A DNA stretch of 64,000 nucleotides from a virus (IMGVR_UViG_3300013114_000447:124001-188000), one strand, 5' to 3'. Positions 8,944 through 18,509 are shown, counted from the stretch's first letter. Translations and numbers: made by a program. The notes: a model not told the origin generated them from the letters alone.

Positions 8944-8955
8944 ACGATATAAAAT

Positions 8956-8963
8956 ACTATTTA
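8956..8963 (+). promoter_or_regulatory. Candidate late promoter, site 3 (ACTATTTA)
   Basis: ACTATTTA starts 40 bases before the scaffold ATG at 8996 and would drive the scaffold and major capsid genes. Confidence 0.65.
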
Positions 8964-8995
8964 TTTTGAATTAGTATCATTTTAGGAGTATATTA

Positions 8996-10174
8996 ATGTC
9001 CACTCTTTTGAAAGACGCCATCGTCGACGCTCAAAGCTTGCGTGAAGCAGCTTTAAAAAGCGCGGAAACTACCGTGATTGACAAATACGCAACAGAAGTT
9101 CGCGAAACCCTGACTAAGTTATTAGAACAGGATGAGATGGAAGATCCACTAGGCGCAGAATTAGAAGCGCCCCCCGCAATGGACCTAGGGGCCCCCGAAG
9201 GTGGTATGGATCCGATGGGCGCCGAAACTGACGCGGGCACTGGAGAACAAGTAGCCGCAAATATTCCCCTTGCCGCGACGGACAACCTTTCAGAGAACGA
9301 AGGCGAAAATTTAGAACGTCTTCCGCGTAGTGGAGAAGACGTCGAGATAGAGATTAACCTTGATGCTCTGCAAGAAGCAGTTCGAACTCTCCACGATGAA
9401 CAAGAGATCAACCTCAATGAACAAACACTGGTAGAACTCCTGTCAGAAGACGAAGAGGATCTTGAGGAAGTGCAATCACCCGGTGTCTCGGCAGCAGCCG
9501 AAGCCGAAGCAGACGATGATCAAATGAATAGTCTCCTGAACCCCGGCTCGAAGAAAGAAGATGATGAAAACGTCGATGCCGCAGAGATGTCAGCCGAAGG
9601 CTTAGAAATCACTGATGAATTAATTGAGGATATCGTCGAAAGATTGACGGTAGACATGGGCGCCACCTTAAAAGGTTGGGCCGGCCGCTCCTCAGAAGAT
9701 ATGAAATATGAATTGGAGAGAGCGCTAGCACATCGTCGCAGCACTGATTTCCAAGATGAATTAGATACTTTAAAGAAGGCTCAAGAAGAGTTAGTTTTCG
9801 AAAATAAACAACTTAACGAGTCCCTTGAACAATATAAGCAAGTAACTGGAGAATTACGACAAGGATTGAATGATGTCAACCTTTCTAATGCTCGCTTGCT
9901 TTACACGAACCGTGTGCTCAGAAATACCTCCTTAAATGAGCGGCAAAAAACAAAGATTGCCGACGCTATTTCGAAAGCTGGTTCAGTAACAGAAGCCAAG
10001 ACGATATATCATACGCTTGAAAACGCAACGCCGGCCGCACCACAGCGCGGCCCACAATCGTTGAGTGAAGCCATTACTCGCCGCAGCACTTCTGTTATTC
10101 GTGCTTCTCGTCAAGAGAGCACTCCATCCGATCCCATTGCGGAAAGGATGAAAAGACTAGCAGGCATCAAATGA
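8996..10174 (+). CDS. Prohead core/scaffold protein, gp22-like
   Basis: 392 residues. A helical N-terminus is followed by a very acidic low-complexity region (about residues 40-210), then a long coiled coil (about 240-310). The C-terminus is R-M-K-R-L-A-G-I-K, like gp22-type core proteins of T4 relatives. It sits directly before the major capsid gene, as gp22 does before gp23, with an AGGAG ribosome site at 8981. It should build the inner core on which the prohead assembles and then be degraded. Identification rests on composition and gene order. Confidence 0.75.
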   Translation: MSTLLKDAIVDAQSLREAALKSAETTVIDKYATEVRETLTKLLEQDEMEDPLGAELEAPPAMDLGAPEGGMDPMGAETDAGTGEQVAANIPLAATDNLSENEGENLERLPRSGEDVEIEINLDALQEAVRTLHDEQEINLNEQTLVELLSEDEEDLEEVQSPGVSAAAEAEADDDQMNSLLNPGSKKEDDENVDAAEMSAEGLEITDELIEDIVERLTVDMGATLKGWAGRSSEDMKYELERALAHRRSTDFQDELDTLKKAQEELVFENKQLNESLEQYKQVTGELRQGLNDVNLSNARLLYTNRVLRNTSLNERQKTKIADAISKAGSVTEAKTIYHTLENATPAAPQRGPQSLSEAITRRSTSVIRASRQESTPSDPIAERMKRLAGIK

Positions 10175-10212
10175 GATGCCAAAATACAATTATATAAGGA
10201 GATATTTTAAAA

Positions 10213-12003
10213 ATGGCTGGTATTATTGATAGGTTGACCGAAGGTGTTGTCAACCGTGATATGCGCGCAGAAGGTCACGCTTTGTTATCAAAGTGGGAGC
10301 GCACAGGACTTTTAGAGGGTCTTGATAATGACCGTAAGAAGCAGTCTATGGCTAGGTTACTTGAGAACCAAGCTAAAGAGCTTCTTCGTGAAAACTCTAC
10401 GATGTCTGGTGGTGATGTTGAAGGCTTTGCAGCCGTCGCGTTCCCCATCGTCCGTCGTGTTTTTGCAGGACTGATTGCTAACGATCTTGTTAGTGTTCAG
10501 CCGATGAGCTTACCCTCGGGTCTCATCTTCTTCCTGGACTTCGTGTTCTCGCCCAATTTGGGAGACAGTACGGGTCCACAAACCGACCGGTTTGGTAACC
10601 TTGCTGACAAGTCCATTTATGGTACGAATCAGGTTGGTTCACAAATCACTGGCGGTGTCGACTTGGTCAGCACTGATGGTAGTGGCTTCGGTGGTCCTCG
10701 GACCTCTGCCGCGCGCGGTTATGCATATGCATCCCCGAGTGGCTCCGTAACCAACACCACGGCTCAGTACGCAGTACGCGCTCAGTTCAACCTTAATGGT
10801 AGTGAAACGGACGCAAACAAGAAGTATATCGAGTATGATCCCGATCTTCTTGCGTTGTCTGGAAGTGGCTACAAGGTTAGTGTTTGGGACCTTACAAAGC
10901 AGCTGTTTATCAACCAAGACGCTGATTTCGACAACGTCGCAGCTTTCGAGGTAACAAGCACTGCATTGAACACTGCACTTTCGGGTGTTGTTGGTGACAG
11001 CTACGCGCTGGTACGTCGATTGACACGCGTTGTCACGGCTGCTGATTCCGCTCAATCTGTGGAGAGTGTACGCTTTACTGTCGTTTCTCTCTCTGCCTCG
11101 GTTGGACACATTGCCGAGTCCGGCAACTGGGTAACCCAGGTTCCGATCCGTGACAACTTCAATGCTGCAACCGCTATGGGTGCTGTCGTTGGTGCTGCGG
11201 TTTGGGGACTCGAAGGTAACCCTGAGATCCCCGAGATCGACATCAAGGTGGACAGTACGGCTGTTACCGCGATGACCAAGAAGCTCAAGGCCAAGTGGAC
11301 CCCGGAGTTAGGACAAGATCTTAACGCCTACCACAACCTTGATGCTGAGGTTGAGTTGACCAGCATTCTCTCTGAGCAAGTTGCTCTTGAGATTGACCGC
11401 GAGATCCTTGGTGACCTCGTTGGTGGTGCAACTGCCGGTACTTATTACTGGTCACGTTCACCCGGTTTGTTTGTCGATAAGACGAGTGGCGTGGAAATTG
11501 GAGCAGCTACTAAGGCTCCCGACTTCACCGGTACTGTGAGTGAGTGGTATGAGACCCTCATTGAAACTATCAATGATGTCTCCGCACAGATCCATCGCAA
11601 GACATTGCGTGGTGGTGCTAACTTCATCGTCTGCGGACCTGAAGTTGCCAACATTCTCGAATTCACGGCTGGTTTCCGTGCCTCTGTTACGGCAGATGAT
11701 GAAACCGGTACCGTGGGTGCTGTCAAGACTGGATCTCTTTCCAAGAAGTTTGACGTCATTGTTGACCCATACTTCCTGCGGAACGTGGTTCTGGTCGGAC
11801 GTCGTGGTTCCTCTTTCCTTGAAAGCGGATATGTATACGCACCTTATGTGCCGTTACAGACCACACCCACTATCTTTGGCCCTGAAGACTTCGTGCCCCG
11901 CAAGGGCGTGATGACTCGGTACGCCAAGAAGATGGTGCGTCCCGATATGTACGGTCTTGTTATCGTGCGCGGTCTCTTAGGTGAGTCCGGATCTGCTACC
12001 TAA
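10213..12003 (+). CDS. Major capsid protein, gp23-like
   Basis: 596 residues, somewhat longer than T4 gp23 (521). The N-terminal segment has L-L-S-K-W-E then L-L-E-G and L-L-E-N-Q, as in the gp23 propeptide. It is followed by the family hallmark P-I-V-R-R then L-I-A-N-D-L-V-S-V-Q-P-M. Near the C-terminus are Y-A-P-Y-V-P-L and M-T-R-Y-A-K-K. L-T-E-G (residues 8-11) and L-L-E-G (33-36) could be protease sites. It has a strong AGGAG site and a terminator after the stop. The HK97-like capsid fold is known for the family. Confidence 0.93.
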   Translation: MAGIIDRLTEGVVNRDMRAEGHALLSKWERTGLLEGLDNDRKKQSMARLLENQAKELLRENSTMSGGDVEGFAAVAFPIVRRVFAGLIANDLVSVQPMSLPSGLIFFLDFVFSPNLGDSTGPQTDRFGNLADKSIYGTNQVGSQITGGVDLVSTDGSGFGGPRTSAARGYAYASPSGSVTNTTAQYAVRAQFNLNGSETDANKKYIEYDPDLLALSGSGYKVSVWDLTKQLFINQDADFDNVAAFEVTSTALNTALSGVVGDSYALVRRLTRVVTAADSAQSVESVRFTVVSLSASVGHIAESGNWVTQVPIRDNFNAATAMGAVVGAAVWGLEGNPEIPEIDIKVDSTAVTAMTKKLKAKWTPELGQDLNAYHNLDAEVELTSILSEQVALEIDREILGDLVGGATAGTYYWSRSPGLFVDKTSGVEIGAATKAPDFTGTVSEWYETLIETINDVSAQIHRKTLRGGANFIVCGPEVANILEFTAGFRASVTADDETGTVGAVKTGSLSKKFDVIVDPYFLRNVVLVGRRGSSFLESGYVYAPYVPLQTTPTIFGPEDFVPRKGVMTRYAKKMVRPDMYGLVIVRGLLGESGSAT

Positions 12004-12027
12004 AATTAGCGGATAAATAAAACTTAG

Positions 12028-12060
12028 CCCCTTGGTCGAAAGACCGGGGGGTTTTGTTTT
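12028..12060 (+). terminator. Strong terminator after major capsid gene
   Basis: A 10-bp stem (GGTC/GACC extended through two G-T pairs to CCCC/GGGG) is closed by a GAAA tetraloop and followed by TTTTGTTTT. Confidence 0.92.
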
Positions 12061-12066
12061 GCCTAG

Positions 12067-12074
12067 ACTATTTA
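12067..12074 (+). promoter_or_regulatory. Candidate late promoter, site 4 (ACTATTTA)
   Basis: ACTATTTA is flanked by GCCTA and TAGGC inverted arms (12061-12082). It is 119 bases before the next ATG, the longest spacing of the nine copies. Confidence 0.55.
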
Positions 12075-12185
12075 GTGTAGGCGTTGTAGGAGGCGTCTAT
12101 AGTCTGTGCACAGCGCAGCTATTAGCTAGCAGGTTTATAACTTGCGCAGCACTACATAATTCAATATATAAGGAGGAATTTTGAA
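12075..12185 (+). other. Long leader of the 12186 gene
   Basis: About 110 bases separate the late motif from the ATG, against 21-55 elsewhere. The stretch contains nested inverted repeats (GCGCA with TGCGC enclosing AGCT-ATT-AGCT) and ends in an AAGGAGG ribosome site. No open frame or tRNA is seen. Confidence 0.35.
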
Positions 12186-12632
12186 ATGGCTGTTTCACAA
12201 AATATTGCAAGATTGCGTGCCCTCATGCAGGGACTTGCGGTGACCAATGTTAAAAGCATGGGTTTTCAATTAATGCAACTCGAATCCAAAGAATCGGTGG
12301 ATGGAGGACTCGACGATGGGGCTAATACCTCACCACAGGCTCTTTCTTTGACTACTTTACTTTCTCTTGTCACTACGGCAGCAGGCTCCGGAAGCGTTTC
12401 GCTTGCGGCTGGCAACACTACTGGACAAGTTAAGTATGTGGTATTAAAAGAGGTTGGAGGTTCCAAGAGTCTCACCCTTAGCTGTTCGGCAGGTGTTGGA
12501 GGTACGGCATTGACTGCGTCGATAAATCAGGCTCGACAAGCGCTTGGTTTAATTTATGATGGGCAGAACTGGCAAATTTTGCACACTGCGACAAGCGGTA
12601 GTGGAATCCAGGGCGGAGCCGGCGGAGTTTAG
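12186..12632 (+). CDS. Small capsid- or fibre-associated protein
   Basis: 148 residues with a strong AAGGAGG ribosome site. A short N-terminal helix (N-I-A-R-L-R-A-L-M-Q-G) is followed by a beta domain (V-V-L-K-E, then L-I-Y-D-G-Q-N-W-Q-I-L) resembling the C-terminal domain of the fibre genes at 2188-8895. The tail is Gly-rich. It is a monocistronic unit between terminators, next to the capsid gene. A head fibre or decoration protein is plausible. Confidence 0.6.
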   Translation: MAVSQNIARLRALMQGLAVTNVKSMGFQLMQLESKESVDGGLDDGANTSPQALSLTTLLSLVTTAAGSGSVSLAAGNTTGQVKYVVLKEVGGSKSLTLSCSAGVGGTALTASINQARQALGLIYDGQNWQILHTATSGSGIQGGAGGV

Positions 12633-12669
12633 TTTAAACTTTTATAAGAAACTATCTGTGTCTTTATTA

Positions 12670-12702
12670 AAGCCCCTCAATTTCGGTTGGGGGGCTTTTC
12701 TA
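12670..12702 (+). terminator. Terminator after 12186 gene
   Basis: A 10-bp stem (AGCCCCTCAA with its partner) has a 6-base loop (TTTCGG) and is followed by TTTTCTAT. Confidence 0.88.
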
Positions 12703-12813
12703 TCGAGACCAATAATCAAAAATGTCGATTTCCCAAATTTTTTCCCCGGTAAATTTTTGAGATTTTCGTTTTTATGTTTTAAAAAACTAATTAGAACAGC
12801 GGGAGTTTAATAT
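12703..12813 (+). other. A/T-rich gap before neck genes
   Basis: The gap is A/T-rich with T and A runs. No ACTATTTA is present. A TTGAGA with TTTAAA 15 bases later is a poor promoter match. It ends in a CGGGAG ribosome site. I see nothing else. Confidence 0.4.
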
Positions 12814-14085
12814 ATGCCAACCAACCTACAACCACGATCTGAAACAAGTGCTATAGTTTTGACGTCTACAGGAAGTGTAGACCTAGTATCTGGTTCTTTA
12901 CCCTTTGGAATCTACACAGGTTCTGCCGATTTCTTAAGTGGTGCAGCCCTTCAGGTAGCTTATACCTATAAGAAGCTCGGCGGAGATGTAATAGACATCG
13001 AACTGACGCCTTCAAACGTCTATGCGGCGTATGAAGAAGCGGTCTTAGAATATTCGTATATTATTAACCTTCACCAATCTAAAAATGCTCTATCCACCTT
13101 CCTAGGAAATGCAACAGGCACCTTCGATCACAAGGGAGATCGGAAAAGTGGTCCCTCTAATATCAATTTAAGATATCCAAGATTTACAACTGGATATTCT
13201 CGTCGCGTAGGTGACGGGGCGGCAGCAGCAGGCGGATTTGGGGGCACTGTGCCCGAATATTCGGCCTCCTTCCAACCTCAAACCAAAGTGCAGGACTATG
13301 ACCTTCAATCAATCATCCAGAGTGCTTCCGTATCAGGAGTGGATGATGCCGGCACTGGGATTGATTTCCAAAATAAAGTTGATAATAAACGTGTAATCAT
13401 CACAAAGGTGTTTTATAAGTCTCCCCGCGCAATGTGGCGTTTTTATGGCTACTACGGTGGGTTTGGCGTTGTTGGCAACATGTCAACTTATGGTCAGTTT
13501 GCCGATGATTCCACTTTTGAAATTATTCCCACATGGCAGAACAAAATGCAAGCCATTATGTATGAAGATTCGATCTACACTAGAACTTCGCATTATTCAT
13601 ACGAAATTATTAATGATCGCTTACGAATTTACCCAGAGCCCACTACGTGGAGCGATTCCCAGCTAGATCGTATTTGGGTAAGGTTCTATGTTGATATTGT
13701 GCCATGGCAGGAGGATGGAGATACTAAAACGGGGATTGAAGGCATTAATAATATGAATACGGTTCCTTTTGACAATATTCCCTATGCCAATATTAATGCT
13801 ATTGGAAAACAATGGATTAGAAAATATGCATTAGCCCTCTCTAAAGAGATGTTGGGGCAAATTCGTGGAAAATTTACCACTGTGCCCATTCCGGGAGAAA
13901 GCGTGACATTAAACTTTGCGGATTTGTTGTCGCAGGCCAAAGAAGAACAAACAGCACTTAAGGATAAACTTATGGAGATGTTGAAGGAGATGGAGTATCC
14001 CGCACTGGCTAAGTCGGATCAAGAACTGACTGACGCCGCAACTGAGGTATTAAAGATCACACCTCTTCCAATTTTTGTAGGATAA
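12814..14085 (+). CDS. Neck/head-completion protein, gp13-like
   Basis: 423 residues. A helical segment (V-Y-A-A-Y-E-E-A-V-L-E-Y) is followed by Leu-Gly-Asn-Ala-Thr-Gly and V-Q-D-Y-D-L-Q, a pattern I associate with neck proteins of aquatic T4-like phages. The C-terminus is a helical region (K-E-E-Q-T-A-L-K-D-K). Position between the capsid gene and the gp14/gp15-like genes supports a role in closing the packaged head. The gp13 label is inferred from gene order. Confidence 0.6.
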   Translation: MPTNLQPRSETSAIVLTSTGSVDLVSGSLPFGIYTGSADFLSGAALQVAYTYKKLGGDVIDIELTPSNVYAAYEEAVLEYSYIINLHQSKNALSTFLGNATGTFDHKGDRKSGPSNINLRYPRFTTGYSRRVGDGAAAAGGFGGTVPEYSASFQPQTKVQDYDLQSIIQSASVSGVDDAGTGIDFQNKVDNKRVIITKVFYKSPRAMWRFYGYYGGFGVVGNMSTYGQFADDSTFEIIPTWQNKMQAIMYEDSIYTRTSHYSYEIINDRLRIYPEPTTWSDSQLDRIWVRFYVDIVPWQEDGDTKTGIEGINNMNTVPFDNIPYANINAIGKQWIRKYALALSKEMLGQIRGKFTTVPIPGESVTLNFADLLSQAKEEQTALKDKLMEMLKEMEYPALAKSDQELTDAATEVLKITPLPIFVG

Positions 14086-14092
14086 TTAAATA

Positions 14093-14584
14093 ATGGCAGA
14101 TAATGAATGGGAAAGACCTAAAAATCCTCCTCCTCCTCTTTTCTTGGGGAAGAAAGAGCGCAATTTAGTCAAACAAGTTAATGACGAATTAATTGAAAAA
14201 GTCATTGGCCAACAGATCTTATATTATCCTATCGATTTAGAGACTACCAACTTTCACGAGCTTTACGGCGAGGCTATCAAAAAGACTTACTTACCTCCCC
14301 TCCGAGTTTATGCATTGGTAGAATTCTCCACCGAAGCTACTGAATATATGAAGAATTTCGGAGTAGACAAGACTTGGGAAATTGCAGTATATTTCCATAG
14401 ACGCCGCTTGACCGAAGATCAAGACTTATATGTGCGGGAAGGCGATTTTGTTCTATATGGCTCCAATTATTATGAAATTTTAAAAATTGAAGAGGAGCGG
14501 AAACTCTTTGGACAGGTTGATCACACCTTCCAGATAAAAGCAACGTGTAAGCGCGCGCGCAAGGGACTATTCGATGCTACCTGA
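14093..14584 (+). CDS. Neck protein, gp14-like
   Basis: 163 residues. It is acidic with a Pro-rich start (K-N-P-P-P-P-L-F), then helix and beta segments including I-L-Y-Y-P-I and V-L-Y-G-S-N-Y-Y-E-I. The last is typical of head-tail connector proteins with a small barrel. It overlaps the next gene by 11 bases. In T4 relatives gp14 completes the neck so that tails can join; the assignment rests on order and weak sequence resemblance. Confidence 0.6.
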   Translation: MADNEWERPKNPPPPLFLGKKERNLVKQVNDELIEKVIGQQILYYPIDLETTNFHELYGEAIKKTYLPPLRVYALVEFSTEATEYMKNFGVDKTWEIAVYFHRRRLTEDQDLYVREGDFVLYGSNYYEILKIEEERKLFGQVDHTFQIKATCKRARKGLFDAT

Positions 14585-15464
14585 TAATTTTGATTTTGCA
14601 ATGCTGCCTACAGGAAGCGTGGGCAATACCACCTTTACCTTAGAAGAGATAGGGATGCTGGCCTCCACTATTGAGAATATAGATTATTCTCTGGTATCGT
14701 GGGTAAAAGAAGACTTGAAACTCAGCACTGTTACCAATGAAGGCTTTAAAGAAGTCCCTGTATTGTGGCAAGTTCCTGAAAGGGCGTATCAGGTTAAAAA
14801 TGAAAAATCCTTGCGCGATGACAACGATGCGCTGAAATTACCTCTTATTAGCGTAGAAAGAACAGGGATTGTGAAAAACCCTCAAAATCGGGGATCGTTT
14901 CAAGCTCATTTGTATTCTAATAAGCACAACCAGCGCTCCGGCCGATTTGTTATTGCAAAGCGCATTGTTGAAGACAAGACCCGTAATTATGCCACCGCGG
15001 TCGGCACACGAACCAATGCCGGCGGCACCCTCCAGCGTAATTATCCCCGCATTAATAAGCAAGTAGTAGTACAGTTTTTATCAGTGCCTATCCCGGTATA
15101 TGTGGATCTGGAATATAAGATTATAATTAAAACAGAATATCAGCAACAGATGAACCAATTGGTATCCCCCTTCATTGGGCGAACAGGTCAAACCAATGTT
15201 TTTGTCATGAGGCGTAATGGACATCTTTACGAAGGCTTTATAGACCAAAACTTTACTCACAATAACACAGTAGCTGATTTAGCTGAAGATGCTCGCCTCT
15301 TTGAAACCGAAATCACTATTAAAGTCTTAGGGTATCTCATTGGGGAAGGCGAAAGCGATGATCGCCCCATTGTGACGATGGAAGAAAACATTGTAGAAGT
15401 TACATTTCCTAGCGAAGGACCGGTCCCAACCGGCAATCTTAATATCTTTGGTAAGACTTCCTGA
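14574..15464 (+). CDS. Tail completion/sheath stabiliser, gp15-like
   Basis: 296 residues. Central features are V-P-V-L-W-Q-V-P-E-R, L-P-L-I-S-V-E-R-T-G, and Y-V-D-L-E-Y-K-I-I-I-K-T-E followed by M-N-Q-L-V-S-P-F. The last pattern (a long strand, then a glutamine-rich helix ending in P-F) matches gp15-type tail terminator proteins. It lies just before the sheath gene. It should cap the tail tube and sheath and bind the neck. Confidence 0.72.
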   Translation: MLPDNFDFAMLPTGSVGNTTFTLEEIGMLASTIENIDYSLVSWVKEDLKLSTVTNEGFKEVPVLWQVPERAYQVKNEKSLRDDNDALKLPLISVERTGIVKNPQNRGSFQAHLYSNKHNQRSGRFVIAKRIVEDKTRNYATAVGTRTNAGGTLQRNYPRINKQVVVQFLSVPIPVYVDLEYKIIIKTEYQQQMNQLVSPFIGRTGQTNVFVMRRNGHLYEGFIDQNFTHNNTVADLAEDARLFETEITIKVLGYLIGEGESDDRPIVTMEENIVEVTFPSEGPVPTGNLNIFGKTS

Positions 15465-15515
15465 AGTAAACCCCCATTTTTCTTTGCAGTTCAGGAGCTT
15501 TTTGAGATCCCAAAT

Positions 15516-15523
15516 ACTATTTA
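15516..15523 (+). promoter_or_regulatory. Candidate late promoter, site 5 (ACTATTTA)
   Basis: ACTATTTA starts 63 bases before the sheath ATG at 15579, in a gap that otherwise holds only an AAAGGAA ribosome site. Confidence 0.6.
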
Positions 15524-15578
15524 ATTAATGATTACAGTGGCGTAATTTTAGCCCATTGTCTTAAAAGGAATCACAAAT

Positions 15579-18509
15579 ATGTCAGTAAAAAACTTTAAGT
15601 TTGTCTCTCCTGGTGTTTTTATCAATGAGATCGACAACTCTTTCATTCCCAAGTCAGCAGAAGAAATTGGACCTGTTGTTATTGGTCGTGCCTCTAGGGG
15701 CCCCGCTATGCAACCTGTTAAGGTCCGCTCTTACTCTGAATTTGTAGAAGTGTTCGGAGATACAGTACCCGGAGGTACCGGCGGCGATGTTTATCGCGAT
15801 GGCAACTACCAATCCGCAATGTACGGTACTTATGCCGCTAAAGCTTTTTTGCGTGCCAATGTGGCGCCCCTGACATATGTGCGCCTCTTAGGTGAGCAAC
15901 ACGCTAATAACACAGGCGCCTCTACCGCGCTCGCTGGTTGGAAAACAACTGAGAGCCCCGGGGCCACTTATGCTGCTAACGGAGGCGCCTACGGACTCTG
16001 GATCTGGCCGTCTGGCTCTGGTACCATAGTAGGTGGGACAGCCGGACTACAAGGCGTCCTGGCTGCTATTTGGTACGTAGATGATAATGCTTCAATTGCT
16101 TTAAGTGGGACGCTAATGCGCTCCACAGCTACGACTGCTTCTATTGGGCAGGTCATAGCTAACGATACTGCCACCGCCAATTCTTTTACGGTGGAGATTC
16201 GAAACAACGACTTAGCCAGCGAAAAAATTCGCTTTAATCTTGATGATAGTTCCGATCTCTTCATTCGCAAGCGTTTTAACACCAATCCTCAACTAGTGGC
16301 GGCTGCAGGAACATTTGCACCGGCCTCGTCGAAGAAAAACTATTGGCTTGGTGAGAGTTTCGAACAAGAAATTCGCGATGGTATCCATTCAAATCCCGCT
16401 CTCTTTACAGTGACGAGCGGAAGTTCTCTTACCTCTGCTGCTCTCCATGGATGTATCCTTCCTATAGCATTGAATAGCGCTAACACAACAGGGCCTCACA
16501 ATGTTCAGGGGGTTAGTGCAGACTCGGCCCTTGGTAAAGCCGGTTGGTTCATTGGTCAAGACCTTGGAACTCCCGCTTCCTTCCGTCCGGATCAGATGCA
16601 ACAGCTTTTCCGTCTTAAAGACCGCGGACACGGCGAGTGGCTCCAAAAGAACGTTAAGGTTTCTATTGAGAACATTCGTAAGTCCACCTCTACGGTAAGT
16701 GACTACGGAACATTCAGCGTGGTTCTTCGCGCTCTGTCAGATACCGATAGTAATGTTCAAGTGATGGAACGGTTTGATAACTGTACGCTCGATCCCACTT
16801 CCCCCAATTTCCTTTCTCGCAAGATTGGAGATCAGTATACATCTTGGGATACCACTAGTCGTCGATTGAAGACTTATGGAGAATATGCAAACCAATCTAA
16901 GTTCGTGTATGTGGAAATGAATGCGACTGTAGAAGCCGGCGGCACTGACGCCGAATTGCTTCCCTTCGGATATTATGGGCCGCCCCGGTTTACGAGCGGA
17001 ATCTCTGTTAGTTCTTCAGTCGACTTGACTGACCAGAATTTGATGATCTTTAATACCCCAACACTTCTGAGTGGTTCAACACTCTTGTCCAGCGTTGGTC
17101 TCGCCGGACAAGCGCTGGCCCTGACTGCGAGTCTCGGATTCCCCGTTGCACAGACTCGCTTGTCGGCATCTGATGGCGGCTTAGCAGATAATACTGATGC
17201 CTACTTTGGATTCCAAAGCACGCGTTCGTCGACTAGCACCCGCTGGGATCCGAGCGTGGCCTCAATGCATCGTTTCTGGACTGCAACATCTGTTGACGAT
17301 CCAGTAAACAGCACCGCGGTTGCCGGTATTGAATCTTATGCGTATATTTTCACTCTTGATAATGTGCTCTCTTGCAGTTCCGGCGGATACTATTATGAAT
17401 CCGGATCTCGCGCCTCCTCTAAGTCTGTAACGAGTGCCTCCTACGGCGATATCTTAGACCTCGGATACAGCCAATTCACCGCTCCTATTTGGGGTGGCTT
17501 CGATGGCTGGGATATCACAAAGCCCGATCCTCTATATAACACTGGAATGACAGACATTAGCAGTGTAGATGATCGCAATAGCTATGCTTATAACACGATT
17601 AAGCGCGCTGTTGATACAGTAGCCGACCCTGAGTCTCTTAATATGAATCTCTTGGCCGCACCCGGCGTAACGGTTCCGGGCCTGACTACACATATGGTAA
17701 ACGTTTGTGAAGAGCGCGCAGATGCGATGTCTCTCATTGACCTGCCTAATGTATACCTCCCTGCTTCTGAAGGATCTTATTCTTCTCGCAGCACAAAGGC
17801 TTCCCGTATCGCCACAACCCCCCAGCAAGCAGCCACAACCCTTCGGAATCGTCGAATTGACTCCAGTTATGGCGCAACTTTCTATCCGTGGGTCCAGACA
17901 GTAGACGACCGAACAGGCCGCATGCTGTGGATTCCGCCTTCCGTCGCAATGATGGGAGTGCTGGCATCTTCACAAGCTTCGTCTGAATTGTGGTTCGCTC
18001 CTGCGGGCTTCAATCGCGGCGGTCTTAGTGATGGCGCAGCAGGTATTCCAGTTACTTCTGTGACTGAGAGACTGACATCTAAAGAGCGCGACACTCTTTA
18101 CGATGCGCGCATTAATCCGATTGCCTCGTTCCCCTCTAGCGGAATTGTGGTGTTTGGGCAGAAGACGCTTCAAGAGCGCCAAAGTGCCTTGGACCGTATT
18201 AATGTACGCCGACTCGTTATCTACTTGAAGAAGCAGATTTCTATTCTCTCCACTCAAATTCTGTTTGAGCAAAACGTACAAGCGACGTGGGCGAGATTTA
18301 AGGGACTTGTCGAGCCCTTCCTGCAGAACGCAGTCGTGAGATTGGGACTTACCGAATATAGACTGGTCCTGGACGAATCTACTACAACCCCAGATTTGAT
18401 TGACCAGAATATTATGTATGCCAAGATTATGGTTAAACCTGCACGCTCTATTGAGTTCATTGCGATTGATTTTGTGATTGCCTCGACGGGAGCATCTTTT
18501 GATGACTAA
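15579..18509 (+). CDS. Tail sheath protein, gp18-like
   Basis: 976 residues, well above T4 gp18 (659). The N-terminus carries the sheath signature S-P-G-V-F-I-N-E-I-D, then P-V-V-I-G-R-A-S-R-G-P and a F-V-E-V-F-G-D segment. The C-terminal 300 residues have the conserved core that inserts into the tube and neighbouring sheath (W-V-Q-T-V-D-D, P-P-S-V-A-M-M-G, R-R-L-V-I-Y-L-K-K-Q-I, V-K-P-A-R-S-I-E-F-I). The extra length lies in the middle, likely surface domains. The protein contracts to drive the tube through the envelope. Confidence 0.93.
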   Translation: MSVKNFKFVSPGVFINEIDNSFIPKSAEEIGPVVIGRASRGPAMQPVKVRSYSEFVEVFGDTVPGGTGGDVYRDGNYQSAMYGTYAAKAFLRANVAPLTYVRLLGEQHANNTGASTALAGWKTTESPGATYAANGGAYGLWIWPSGSGTIVGGTAGLQGVLAAIWYVDDNASIALSGTLMRSTATTASIGQVIANDTATANSFTVEIRNNDLASEKIRFNLDDSSDLFIRKRFNTNPQLVAAAGTFAPASSKKNYWLGESFEQEIRDGIHSNPALFTVTSGSSLTSAALHGCILPIALNSANTTGPHNVQGVSADSALGKAGWFIGQDLGTPASFRPDQMQQLFRLKDRGHGEWLQKNVKVSIENIRKSTSTVSDYGTFSVVLRALSDTDSNVQVMERFDNCTLDPTSPNFLSRKIGDQYTSWDTTSRRLKTYGEYANQSKFVYVEMNATVEAGGTDAELLPFGYYGPPRFTSGISVSSSVDLTDQNLMIFNTPTLLSGSTLLSSVGLAGQALALTASLGFPVAQTRLSASDGGLADNTDAYFGFQSTRSSTSTRWDPSVASMHRFWTATSVDDPVNSTAVAGIESYAYIFTLDNVLSCSSGGYYYESGSRASSKSVTSASYGDILDLGYSQFTAPIWGGFDGWDITKPDPLYNTGMTDISSVDDRNSYAYNTIKRAVDTVADPESLNMNLLAAPGVTVPGLTTHMVNVCEERADAMSLIDLPNVYLPASEGSYSSRSTKASRIATTPQQAATTLRNRRIDSSYGATFYPWVQTVDDRTGRMLWIPPSVAMMGVLASSQASSELWFAPAGFNRGGLSDGAAGIPVTSVTERLTSKERDTLYDARINPIASFPSSGIVVFGQKTLQERQSALDRINVRRLVIYLKKQISILSTQILFEQNVQATWARFKGLVEPFLQNAVVRLGLTEYRLVLDESTTTPDLIDQNIMYAKIMVKPARSIEFIAIDFVIASTGASFDD

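Noticed and set aside
12556-12810. Plus-strand frame over the gap after 12186
   Set aside because: It crosses the terminator hairpin and A/T-rich gap, and its sequence looks random.
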